Of a DNA stretch of 64,000 nt, positions 43,694 to 55,223 are shown piece after piece. The notes under the pieces are model-generated. The model was not told the origin of the DNA. It ran no database searches and saw only the letters and a program-made list of their open reading frames with translations. Each line of letters starts with the position of its first letter. Positions within the stretch are counted from its first letter, which is position 1. Source of the DNA: Liquidambar formosana (lineage: Eukaryota; Streptophyta; Magnoliopsida; Saxifragales; Altingiaceae); assembly GCA_039720395.1 (NCBI GenBank), contig CM077823.1, positions 36,376,536 through 36,440,535 on the forward strand. The letters are read 5' to 3'. Position numbers and translations under genes: made by a program.

Positions 43694-45968
43694 ATATATG
43701 TTTATGCGTGGACATGCTAAGAACCAATCCGATCCATGTTTGCTGCTTTTGTTTTTATGTTTTTTCAAAATAAATTTGTGTTTTTGTGACAAAGATTAGT
43801 TGTTCGGTGGATCTTAAAAGGGCTTTTGATCAGCGTGATTGGAGTTTTTCTGAGCTGCCTGCGATTTAGGGTCCGTTTGGGTTTACCTTTTAAAATCTGT
43901 TTTTTATGTTTTGTTGAAGTGATCAAAACATAAGGCATCGGAGAAAACGATTTTGGTGTGTGGGGTTGTTTTGATTTTTTTTATTTTTCAAATTAACAAA
44001 ATAAAAAATTAAGGAGAAAAACGCAGAAACCGATGAGAAAGACGGAGGAACAGAAACAAATTACTGCACCACCATGGCGATCACCGTCTTCACCATAAGT
44101 GTTTCTGGTTATTTTGTGATATTTTCAAAGCAGGTTTTGACCTTAGCCATGTAATCAGGAAGTGCTGAAAAAGTTGCCCTTTAATAATATATTTTGGAGA
44201 CAAATGCAGGAATCAGAAACCACAAAACTTATCCAATCATGCCCAATTGAACTGGGTTTTTAATTTATTTAGGGTTCATTGAGTTAGCGTTGCAACTTGT
44301 TCAGTTTGTTTGCTAAACGGTTTTTTTTCGTGTAATAGTTATCCAATTTTCAAGTTTGTCACTTTGATGGCATATTTAGTTTTAATCATCTTTACAAGCT
44401 CGTTTTTCAAAAGGCAGCTATGTCATGACAATTTCTCTTATTTGCCTTATCATGGGATCATGTTCGTAGACAATGGAAGGTTCTTTTTTCCGGTTTTTAC
44501 CAAAGTTGTAATTCCTGGGAATTTTCAACTGGTTGTTACATCAATAGAACGAGATTGGACTGATCCCACTAACCATCTCCTAAATAATAGGTCAATAATA
44601 TTTATTGGTGAGTCAGTTGGTATTAAAGGTTATAACTTAAAAGTACTAAAAGTTATGTTGTATGAACTTGTGTAGATTTGTGAGGTGCGGGTCTATGTCT
44701 GGCATGGCCAAATTAGTAAATTGCCTAATTTTTTATCATCTCTACCTTACAGTAGAATCAAGTTTCTATGTAACATAGCATGAAATGGTTACTTCACTCT
44801 GTGAAATTTGAACTATCTATGTGATAAGAACCTATTGAGGTATCTCAAACACATTTTATTTGAGCTAGGTATTGGTTCTGCTCTTCCTCTGTTGAAATCT
44901 CCTATTGGATGCATGTCCAACATTAGGTGTGTTGGACACATGTTCCATATCCAGCCATACCCATGCCATGCGTAGTATACTTCAAAAGTGATTTGTCCAT
45001 GTAATATAGACTAGAAGTTCTGCTTTTTCCATAACTTGGAACCTCTTCAGTTCTATTTTGTAGCTCTGTGGCTTTCTACCTTGGATTGGAAGACTTTGTG
45101 CCATGCATAGAACAATCAAATTGTGAAAATAATCCAAGTCAGAGTCACGTTGTCAATCTTTGTGTCATTATTGTTCATTATAAAGTCCTGTTCAATGGCT
45201 TCTCAACAGTGATCTTAGAATAGGTTCACACAGGCCTAGGATAACTTCTTTTAACTGGAGTACTATGGATTAGTTCAAAATCTTGAAATTATAGTTTGGG
45301 CCATATAAGTGTAATACATATTGGTAGGAAAAAAAAATAGTAATGGATCACTCTAGATATGATCCTTATCATTGACCAATTGAATTTTAGCAACTGGGTG
45401 AGTTATAGTAGGTGCCTATGTGCTGGCCTGAGGCTTGGAGTGTGGACTATCTTATTTCCATTGTTATTTTCTCTTTTATTTGCTCTGAACTTCCTAATTT
45501 TGGACTTTGGTATCCATTGGGTTATGCCAAAGGCATGACAATTTGTTGGGTGTTGCACTGTATTTTTGGGAGATCTATCTCTTTGCAATTCTCTGCCATA
45601 TGGAAAAAGAGAAAGAAGATGATTTGGGATGGTAGTACAACTTTACAAGTAGCTTTTGAGGATAGGAGTATTGCTTGGTCTCTTCTTGGTACTTCTATAG
45701 TTCTATTTCTCTTCTTCGTACTTTTGAGCTACTTCAAGTCTTCTTGCAGCTTTTTTTTTTTAATTAAATTTTTTAGCAATAAACTTTGACAATTATAAGT
45801 GTAATTGTGAGATTTCATATACATATATGTATACATATACATATACACTCACATACACACACACATATATATATACATACATTTCTTTTATAATTATGCT
45901 GTGTAGAATTTGTCATGGAGATAGTGATGCATGTACTATATCCTAATTTTAGTTTTATTGTAGGAAAA

Positions 45969-48200
45969 ATGATCAAACTATTCAAAGTGAAGGAAAAGCA
46001 GAGGGAAATTGCAGAAAATGCCAATGGAAGGGCACCTGTAAAGAAGCAAAGTGCAGGAGAATTACGTCTACATAAAGGTATTTGTCTAACCTTTTTCTAA
46101 AGATTGTGTTTTGTATATCTTAAATGTCTTATTAGAGGTACCAAAAGTGGTTTCTATGAGGTATCTCCTTACATTAAAAATTGGTCCTTTCATTCTGAGA
46201 TTGTTGGCCAAGTATAGGGAGAGGACATACATTGGCACCTGACTTCAGCTTTTTAATTATTAGCTGGTCGATATTATCATTATTTTGAGAATTAATTTGT
46301 GACATGTTATGTGGTGAACTGATGATGTAGATGTTTTCAGTAATCCGCAAACCGTTTTTAGCCTGTTTAATTTGCTGGCATTTGTCCGTTGTAGTAGCTG
46401 ACTTCAGTTGTCTTGACCAAAAGCGGAAAAAAAATGTAAACAGTATATAAACACTTCATGTTGTTGTCAAATGCTTCCTAAGGTTCCTGTTCACTAGGAA
46501 GAAAATTGTTGGTCACTCGGTCCCTAATTTTCTGTTGGCCATCCTTTTATGATCTCTCATGTTTGTACCTTTTCTGTTCTAAAAATTTAGTTAGCAAAGC
46601 TTCTTGACATCTGACAAATTTTTTTCTTTTCAAATAAATTTTGGGGTGTTTATTGACTATTGTCAATATGGTCCTTTTTCTTTTAATTCATAAAATCAAT
46701 TTATCTGCCATATGAATGAAGTGAGGCATTCATTTGATGAGAAATAAAAAAGGAGTTTTTTAAACCGAGTGGCTGAAGCTAAAGAAGCTACTTTTGAATT
46801 AACAGAAAGAAAAGCAATGACTAGAGTGGGAGAGTCAGTGCTGAATTTTAAAGCAGTTTCTCATTTGAAATAAGCTTTTAAGTCAGCTATTTTCCATGAG
46901 CATATTTACCCACAAAAAGTTCAGCTTTAACTTGTTGACATTTCTCAACTTGTAGATATCAGTGAACTGAACCTACCAAAAACTTGTGCCATATCATTTC
47001 CCAATGGCAAGGATGACCTGATGAACTTTGAGGTTACCATTCGGCCTGATGAAGGATATTATTTGTAAGTAATCTTTTGCCCAATACTTTACGCCTTTTC
47101 AAAATTCTGTTTGAATATATACCTTATCAAAAAAAAAAAAATTCTGTTTGAATATCAATTTATGTTCAGTAGCCAGCTATTTTTGTTTGATGTAGGACTT
47201 TTATATAAGTAATGATATCATATAAGAACTTATTCCTTGAAGGCATAGTGTTCAAGTAGAATATCAAGGCCCTCAATGACTGCCACCTGAGAAACATATC
47301 TAAATAGTGAAGAAAGAGAATCATTAAATGATTGGAGACTCCAGATTGCAAACCCCCAACTACAGTTATTAGAAGAAGATTATGGTAGACCATATGCTTT
47401 TGTCTTACTACAACAGGCATTTATAAAATTTTAAAAGTTTCAGAGGAAACTTCCTCAGAATCAGATGGTTTATATTAGTACTCGATCTTGATGACGTCCT
47501 TTACATGTGTGACACATCTAGCTATGGTGCTTAGGAATGCGTTCAACGACACAGTTGCTATATATTCTCTTTCTTCTAGTGATGACAAAGTACCTTTCAC
47601 TTGCTTTTATTTATGATACTTTGTGCCATTCTCTTTTGGTGGAAATCATAACTACTCAGTTGTGAATTTTGATGTTTTGTCACAGGCATGGTATATTTGT
47701 TTTCTCTTTCCAAGTTTCACCTATCTACCCTCACGAAGCACCAAAGGTCAAGTGCAAGACAAAGGTAAACAAGCTTGCCCTAATATACCTTCCTCTCTTC
47801 CAATTCCTTGAATATCTTTCTGAGTATTTATGGTATGCTAGTTTTAATAACACATCCAACTCGCAGGTGTACCATCCTAATATTGACTTGGAAGGAAATG
47901 TCTGCCTCAACATTCTAAGAGAAGATTGGAAACCAGTTCTCAATATAAACACTATAATTTATGGACTTTTTCATCTTTTCACGGTATTAATTTTTCTTTT
48001 ACAAGTAGGTTCTTACGACCTTTTGGGTCCCTTGTCTTTACATATTGTCTGTGTGCATTTAGCAACCCAATTACGAAGATCCACTCAATCACGAGGCTGC
48101 TGCAGTGTTGAGGGATAACCCGAAGATGTTTGAATCCAATGTGAGAAGGGCAATGGCCGGTGGGTATGTGGGGCAGACCTTCTTCACACGGTGCATGTAG
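45969..48200 (+). CDS. RCE1: NEDD8-conjugating enzyme E2 (UBC12/RCE1)
   Basis: Coding exons 45969-46077, 46956-47064, 47686-47764, 47867-47983 and 48063-48200 join to 183 residues, the usual length. The protein receives NEDD8 (RUB1) from the AXR1-ECR1 E1 and passes it to cullins, which activates SCF-type ligases including the auxin receptor complex. Visible: N-terminal extension [13 protein letters not shown], which in the family docks on the E1 and on DCN1; the E2 core with [48 protein letters not shown] (catalytic Cys at about residue 112), [13 protein letters not shown], and the C-terminal [13 protein letters not shown]. All junctions are GT-AG and keep the frame. A 5'-UTR intron precedes. 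Identity is very sure. Confidence 0.96.
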
Positions 48201-48989
48201 GCAACTGCTTTTGTTGCTAAGGACCAAATTCATTGCTTCAAGGGCTGTAAACTTGGTTGCTAGACGTCGTTTCTTTCCTGTGTGCTGTTGGGATATGAAT
48301 TCTTCATAATCATGCGAGGCCCTCTGGAAAGTGCTTGTATGCTGTTGTAACTTTATGATAATTCTGTGATATTGGCTGGGGGACAGTATATTTTCTTTGT
48401 TTTGATGTGAAACAACGGAAGATACTGATCTCGGAACTTAAATGTGTATTTATTTTATTTTTTCTGTTAATGTTTTCGGGTTAAGGGCATACCTTTTCCC
48501 ATCTACTATGAAAACCCTGCCGTGTCTTGCTACACCCATCTTTCTTTAAAAGGTCTCAGTTCAAAAGTAACTCTGATCTTGATGAAATTGATAAATCAAA
48601 CCATTATTATTTAACAAGGCCCCCTTTTTAGCTGCCCAAAATTTAGGAAAAATAACAAGAAAGAAACATTGCATTGGATAAAGGTCTAGTGCATTTGTGA
48701 ATTTTGCCCTTGGGAACAAATCCAACTTGATGGAAAGCGAAACATAAACAATTTGTCCACGTTGAGCATGCTAATAATGCAGCCTAATTAATTAGTGTTG
48801 AGGCGTTTCTGGCAATGCTACAGTTGTTGGAAATACCGCAACAAGGTGAAGTTCCAGAAAATAATCTCCATTTTTATTTGTGCATGTGATTAAACCAGAA
48901 AGGCAAAGGATCACAAACAAAGGGCAGTTGATGCAAGAGCTACCCTATTGAAAAGGAGCCTCCAGACTACCATATTAAAGCATGGTTTG

Positions 48990-49261
48990 TAGGGCTTTAA
49001 TTTGACACGTTCCATTGATCTTGGGACTTTTGGCATATTGGTCAAGGCTTCTAAAATTTGGTATAAAAATAAGTTCCATGTCTGGTTTAGGGTCCAAGAG
49101 TCGGGTGAGCCATCCCAAGGAAAAAGGCTATCTTCGACTAGAGTGAGAATCGCCAAAGACGTCGGTTGAGGAAGCATGTTGTGGCTTATTTAGATCATCA
49201 AGTATAGGGCTTTAATTTGATGCATTTCAGCAGTTTGGGACTTTTGGCATATTGGTCAAGG
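48990..49261. repeat. Direct repeat, about 57 bp, 215 bp apart
   Basis: TAGGGCTTTAATTTGA(C/T) ... GGGACTTTTGGCATATTGG...TCAAGG occurs at 48990-49047 and 49205-49261, in the 1.4 kb between the convergent 3' ends of RCE1 and the quinone reductase gene. Otherwise that interval shows no gene. Confidence 0.8.
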
Positions 49262-49590
49262 TTCATAATAAAAAATTGTCATATCAAATCAAGATGTGTC
49301 TTTTCAGCCACCACTGGAAATATGATCGAAGTGGACAAAAATACACAACACACAATTTTATTGATAATAATACAATCATACAGAAGAATCACAAACCATA
49401 TACAATTTTGAACAAACAATAAGGCTAAAATTGGGAAGTACAGATAATTTAAGCTAAATATGGATAGGCTTGTCATCTATCTAAAATCTATTAACCCATG
49501 ATATCTGAAGACCATCACAAAACAAAATCTACATGTTTTCAATCAACAAAGACACATACAGGGATGAATATGAATGTTGGTTTAGAAAGC

Positions 49591-50308
49591 CTAATTGAGG
49601 CTGTGATCAGGCACAAGTGAACAAGGCTGGCCAAACCTTTTGACTATCCCAGCCATATACTTGCCCTGATGCTCTGCAAGTGCCAACTCTGCTTCACTTG
49701 GTTCCCTTGTGCCATCGCCCGAAAAGACTCCTGCACCATAAGGAGACCCCCCTCTAATGGAATCCATTTTGAACATTCCAGCTCCAAAGGTGTATCCAAT
49801 GGGAACATAGAGCATCCCATGGTGAGCTAACTGGGTGATAGCTGTCCAACTGGACCGATAAATATAACATTTAAGGGGGATGAGGATTGATACTTATGAT
49901 GGTAGAAGAAAGCAAAATCAGCCCAAAATATCTGAAAACGATTATTTAAGTAATCGAAGCAAAAAGACAGAAGCAGCCCTAAAATCAGCACATCCCTTTA
50001 ACTTTTTATTTATTTGTTTCTTCCTTTTCAGATATATATATTTGGTGTTCCACAACGTTCTGAATTTTAACAAGCAAATGGGGTAAAATTATCTAGAGTT
50101 TAACATTAATCTGAAGTTAAAAAGCTTATTCAAGTCAAATCCAAGAATGCATGGATTTATGAGGAATAGGATTGATGATACTGAGAAGATGTTTTTCAAA
50201 AAAAAAAAAAGAAAAAAGAGATAGAGTATGCAAAAACTACTAAATATATCAACCAGACAAAATGCCAATGGTTCCCAAGCGAAAAAAGTAACCTCTTTTT
50301 TTTTTTTT

Positions 50309-50349
<41 letters not shown>

Positions 50350-52651
50350 GCTAGAGTGTTTTGAATCAAGGTAAACTTGCCTCCTTCCAACCACACAACC
50401 TCTTCTCAAACCTCTCAACCAAGATTAGAGACCGAACACCCATAGCCACCCCTTCTTCACTCCTCGGAATCAATTCACTTCTAGTTTAGTTAACCTTCAA
50501 GCCTGATACTGCTTCAAAGCAAAGCAACACACTTCCCAAATATCGAAGTTAATCTCTACTTAGACTACAAAAGATAAGAGCATCATCACTATAAAGTAGG
50601 TGATGATGCCCCTCTCACCTCCACACCCCTTCAACCACAAAACACTCATAAATTTTGCATCTATAGTCTTTCGAAGTCACTTACTAGCCTCCATAACAAT
50701 GATCAGTTTACATGATTATAAGTTTTTTCTACATTTAATTTACAAATCAAACCCAAAGTCTCACTTCAAAGTATTTAGTCAATGCATTCATTTGCATTAC
50801 GTACCGATCTAAAATTTACACCTCACCAACAAAAGCATTTTGGATAGAAGACACTATTTTACCCACAACCTGCTTTAACCTCCTCACAAGCACTTCAGCC
50901 ACAATTTTATACACACACCCACTAGGATATTTGGATGAAAATATTTATTATCAACTGCTTCACCCTCCTTTGGAACCAAAAATAAACATGGTATTCAAGG
51001 TTTTTTTTTTAAGACCCCCCCTTTCAAAGAACTCACCCAACATATGCATCAATCCCTCTTGATGATGTGCCAACACTTTGGGAAAAAGCCATCAACACAT
51101 CCTGCCCCGGACCTTTATCCCCATTCAAGCCTTCTTAAATTCATTATACTGCCTGATTCAAAACCTGAATTTTACAAAGTGGGATTCAATAGTTCTCTAG
51201 CTAATTGGGAGTTATCATTCTTAACTCATTCTAATAATTCTTGAATGGATTGCCTTTTTTTTTTTTCACTTTCAGTTTTGGACATTCTAGGAGTTATCCC
51301 CAATATTCTTGGGAACACTTACATGAAATCCAATGTATTCAAATGTCAATTAATTTCCAAATCCTGAATTACACCTATAGTTTTTATGTGACTAACTGCA
51401 AACTCAAACACCTACTCCATGGAGCCAAAATCTGATTCTTTCTTTCTCAGCAGTTACCAGACTACTCCTCTAAGAAAATACACAACTGTAACATATTAAA
51501 CAAAAGGTTTCCTAAAAAACTTGGCAATACCTTTACAGGACTTTATGCATATGCGACACAACTGTAACATATTTTACACCCTATACACTCTAATGAGATT
51601 AGGGGCGCAGGGTTCAAGGAGGGGGGTTGACACTTCCATCATCTCTCTCATATGCATGAATAAATAGATACTCAGTTCCTGACAACCCCAACCCCACATC
51701 CCCCCCCCCCCCCCCCCCCCCCCCCAAAAAAAAATCTTTTTTTTTTCAAATACTTGCAAGTTAAGGACAACAATTTCAAGGTCAACTCATTCTGGGCAAG
51801 GATGTACTTCAAACAATTTGATGTGTGGCCGGTCAAATAATTGAACATGTTTCACTTGTCTTCTATTAATTCAAACTCCATCCAATATGGAAAAGCTGCC
51901 AACTTTGATAATAGTTCTATGCAACCTCCAACTAGTAGATCTATAAACCTATCCTGTCTCCTTGAAATGTTGAGTTGAAATCTGTTCGCTTCTACAATCA
52001 CAATTTGAATGCTTCAAGAACGCAATAGTTATCAATATAATTAAACAAAGCACAAAATCACAATTGCCACAAAATATTGCTACCCAAAAGAACAATTCAA
52101 AGTCAATGAACTTACGCAGTGGTTTCTTGCCCGCCGCCTTGCGTCCCAGTGCTCACAAAGAACCCAGCAGGCACCCCAGCAAGCCTCTGATCCTTCCACA
52201 GCTGCCCCGTCGAATCGAAAAACGCCTTCATCTGCGCTGACATACACCCATACCTCGTGGGAAACCCAAACAACAACCCATTAGCCTCCACCAATTCCTC
52301 AACAGATATCACCGGAACATCATCAACCTTCATCGGTACCTTCATTTGCTCTAGAACTTCCGGTGCCAGCGTCTCTGGGACACGGAACAAAAACCCTTCA
52401 ACCCCATCAATTGAATCAATACCCTTCTTCATCCTCCTTGCCAAATACTCCACATGCCCATACATTGAGTAGAACACTATAAATATTCTCAGCTTCTTGA
52501 CTTCTGGGACAACCCCATCTTGAATTGGGGTTGTGGTGTTATTCTGAATAGGATTATTGATTCCATCCCTTTCTGAGTTTGTGGGATCAACAGATGCAGG
52601 AGCTGGACGTGATCTTCTCTTGCTTGGCACACACCCACCTCCTTTTCCCAT
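49591..52651 (-). CDS. FQR1L: FQR1-like NAD(P)H:quinone oxidoreductase (WrbA family)
   Basis: Two exons, 52116-52651 and 49591-49849, joined in frame at GAA ACC ACT GC|T TGG to give 264 residues. It belongs to the flavodoxin-like FMN quinone reductases, which reduce quinones by two electrons and limit redox stress. Visible: IFIVFYSMYGHVEYLARRM (FMN phosphate loop), FGFPTRYGCMSAQMKAFFD, GTQGGGQETTAWTAIT, then PIGYTFGAGMFKMDSIRGGS. The N terminus MGKGGGCVPSKRR has Gly2 and Cys7, fitting myristoylation plus palmitoylation and membrane attachment, and matches the longer plant FQR1-like 1 form rather than FQR1 itself. The single 2.27-kb intron contains two long homopolymer pairs in opposite orientation. 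Confidence 0.95.
50296..50348. repeat. Poly-T followed by poly-G
   Basis: About 23 T directly followed by about 30 G, in the FQR1-like intron. Confidence 0.9.
51701..51733. repeat. Poly-C followed by poly-A
   Basis: About 25 C then about 9 A, in the same intron as the T/G pair at 50296-50348 and complementary to it in orientation. Confidence 0.9.
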
Positions 52652-52675
52652 AACAAATTATGGGTACGACCCCTC

Positions 52676-52708
52676 TCTCTCTCTCTCTCTCTGTATTTTT
52701 GTATATAG
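52676..52708 (-). promoter_or_regulatory. TATA box and GA-rich leader of FQR1L
   Basis: On the minus strand CTATATAC (52702-52708) is followed by a (GA)n run (52674-52692) and the ATG at 52651. The short spacing suggests a leader of only 20-40 bases, so a more distant start is also possible. Confidence 0.45.
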
Positions 52709-52853
52709 CGAACAATCAAAGAATGGGTATTATGGTATACAGATCAAATTCAGTTTCAGATTGTGAATCAGTTTTATATGAAGATGCTAAGCTTTAACCA
52801 ATAACAACATGAAAGTATATTCAGAGTATGCATATAACTGAATTTTATATATA

Positions 52854-53027
52854 GGATGATGATCAGGTAAGCACGTGCTGATATAACTTATATCAAAACC
52901 TGCATTAGGAGTTATACCTTGTGCATTAGTGAGATGTGAGGTGTATTGAATCAATGCAAGGGGTACAACCCCCAATGCATAGTGCTGATGTAACTTATAT
53001 CAGCACGTGCTGATAGGATCATCTCTG
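52854..53027. mobile_element. MITE-like palindrome near the FQR1L promoter, about 174 bp
   Basis: GCACGTGCTGATATAACTTA on the left pairs with a right arm reading TAACTTATATCAGCACGTGC, and further in TGCATTAGGAGTTATACC pairs with GGTACAACCCCCAATGCA. T/A-rich TTATATATA on both sides may be a 9-bp duplication but is low-complexity. Each arm carries a CACGTG. Confidence 0.7.
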
Positions 53028-53029
53028 TT

Positions 53030-55223
53030 ATATATATATATATATACACAAGCTGACCTTGGAGCTGACCCAAAACCTGAAGCTCTGAAGATGGGTTGAG
53101 GACCCCCACCTTTTATTTTATTTATTTATGGATGGTCAAGCAAGATAGGTTTGATGGTTGAGATTTTATTTTATTTTTAATTTTTGGGTCTGGATGAGTA
53201 ATGAGATCTTGGCCGGCATTTTTGTGTAGAGAAATACTTTCATATAATTTTGATACGTCAGGTGGTATCACAATTCAGGGGTTTTACAAAGTAGAATTAT
53301 AAGGTTAAAAAGTATATTGATAATCCCACCTTACAAAATCCCTATTGACTTGTGATATCATTTGCCTTATCACAATCATATGAAAGTTTTTCTCACAGGA
53401 CAATTATTATAAGAGTGGATTGAAATTGAGATATTTCAAAGGATTGAAAATGATGCCACGCTAGTAAAGCGGCGTCGTTTTATTGTACATGCTGCATCAT
53501 TTTCACACGACGCACCGTTTTGGTTCCTGTTCTGTCAGAGCTAATAAGTTTTTTGTTTTATTTTTTATTTTTCATTTTTGTATGAAGATCCACAATTTTC
53601 CCCCAATACGGTGTTTTTCCCTGCTTCCAAATAAATGCGCTAAAATGTCTTTTTTTTTCCCCCCTGTTTTTGGCTTTACTCCAATGACCCTAATTCATGC
53701 CAAGAATTTTCTTAGGATAATTTTAAGATAAAAATATAGAATTATATTTGATTCTTCGAGCTGTCTTAGTATTACAAAAACTTAATGTCACTATAAAATG
53801 AATGAGTTGTTAATTTGTTATAATCTCGTGGATGCGTGAAAATAAAATCATATAAGATATCAACCGACAACTGATTCTCTAAAAACAATACTGATTACAA
53901 AATGACTTAAAATTTAAAAGAATTGGATAGTGATTTGTTCATTACAAAAGCCACTCTAATCCAAACCTTTCATAAGATTTCAAGTTTTCAAAAAAAAAAA
54001 AAAGAATCTCCTTTGTCTAGTTAAAGTACTAACTCCAATATAAATTACGAGAATTAGGCTGCAGTTTTTCTTTTGTACAAAATAAAAAACAAAATGCACT
54101 AACTCCCTTTATATATGACTATTAACTATTAAGTTCTTTTTTTTATTTTTTGGATTATTTCCTTTCAACCATCACATACTAGTTGTAAAAATTAATTTAT
54201 ACTTATTTATGTATAAAAAATGTGCCATTTGGACACATGACTGAACCTTTTTTTTTCTTTTTTTTTGGGGTCGGTGCAAGGGAGGACAAGACCAACAAAA
54301 TTCAGGCCATCATATTTTCAATCCATGGGATTTTTGGAAAGTAGGATTTTTGGAAAGTAGATCAGAGGAGGCCCACCCCTCTTCACTATTTGAATTCACG
54401 TGTTTTTAGACATGTTTTTAAAACAAGGGTTCATATTTCCTTCCACTTTTCCGTCTGTATTTGGACCAAACCAATTTGATGGGCGGGAAGCCTAATCTTT
54501 CAAATTTTCATTTCCTCTTTTTTTTTTCTTTTTTTTTTTTTCCCTCCCAACCAAACAAAAGATTTGGCATCCTTCCCTTCCTTTTTCCCTCTTCTCTTTT
54601 CCTTCCCTCCCTTTTTCCCCCCTACCAAACACAAAGTGAGGGAAAAAGGAAATCCCTTCCCCCGAGATAAAAAGTTCATCCCCTCTCTCTTTCTTTCCTT
54701 CCACCTTTCCATGCCCTCTACCTAAACATAGCATTCAAGTTTGGAGTATAACGAGAGGTGGGGGAACCTATCCTATGGCCTATGAGATAAGGTGCAGGTT
54801 CCCCCTCTCTATACATATATAGAGAGAGAGAGTTTTGATATCCTTTCTTAAATTCTGCAATCTCTCTCTGGCAGAGATGATGAGTACCAAAAACATGTAG
54901 TGCTCAAATCTGCAAAAAATGCAGCAACTATCTGGGTTTTTCTCCTGCCATGAAGACATGACTTCTGCACATCAGAAGTTTGTGACACCAGAATAAAATC
55001 TTACAAACACAACAAGCATCAATCCACATAGGAAAGCAAAAAACTAGAAATAACAGAAGACTCAAGGGCACTTCTGCATTGACAATCAAAACAACAAGCT
55101 TCCACATATTTCACCCTCCTAGAGGCTTATGGACAACGAAAGTTTAGCTCTGGGTTGTGAGAAAGATGGCTGGAATTCCCCAGCTGAGGACAGAGAGAAA
55201 GGAATGAGGAAAAATGGTCTTAT
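53030..55223. other. Intergenic, no gene recognised
   Basis: Includes a pyrimidine-rich stretch (54505-54720, CTTCC/CCTTTT repeats) and a short GA run (54820-54832). Low-complexity open frames here are compositional. The 3'-UTR of the deSI-type gene probably extends from 55223 down to about 54950. Confidence 0.35.

Noticed and set aside
44310..45789. Open frames of 121 and 125 codons in the RCE1 5'-UTR intron
   Set aside because: Hydrophobic, no family resemblance, inside an intron with good borders.
48911..49177. 88-codon frame, - strand
   Set aside because: Contains the 57-bp direct repeat; no domain seen.
54492..54734. Lys/Glu/Gly-rich frames, - strand
   Set aside because: Purely compositional, from a pyrimidine-rich stretch.
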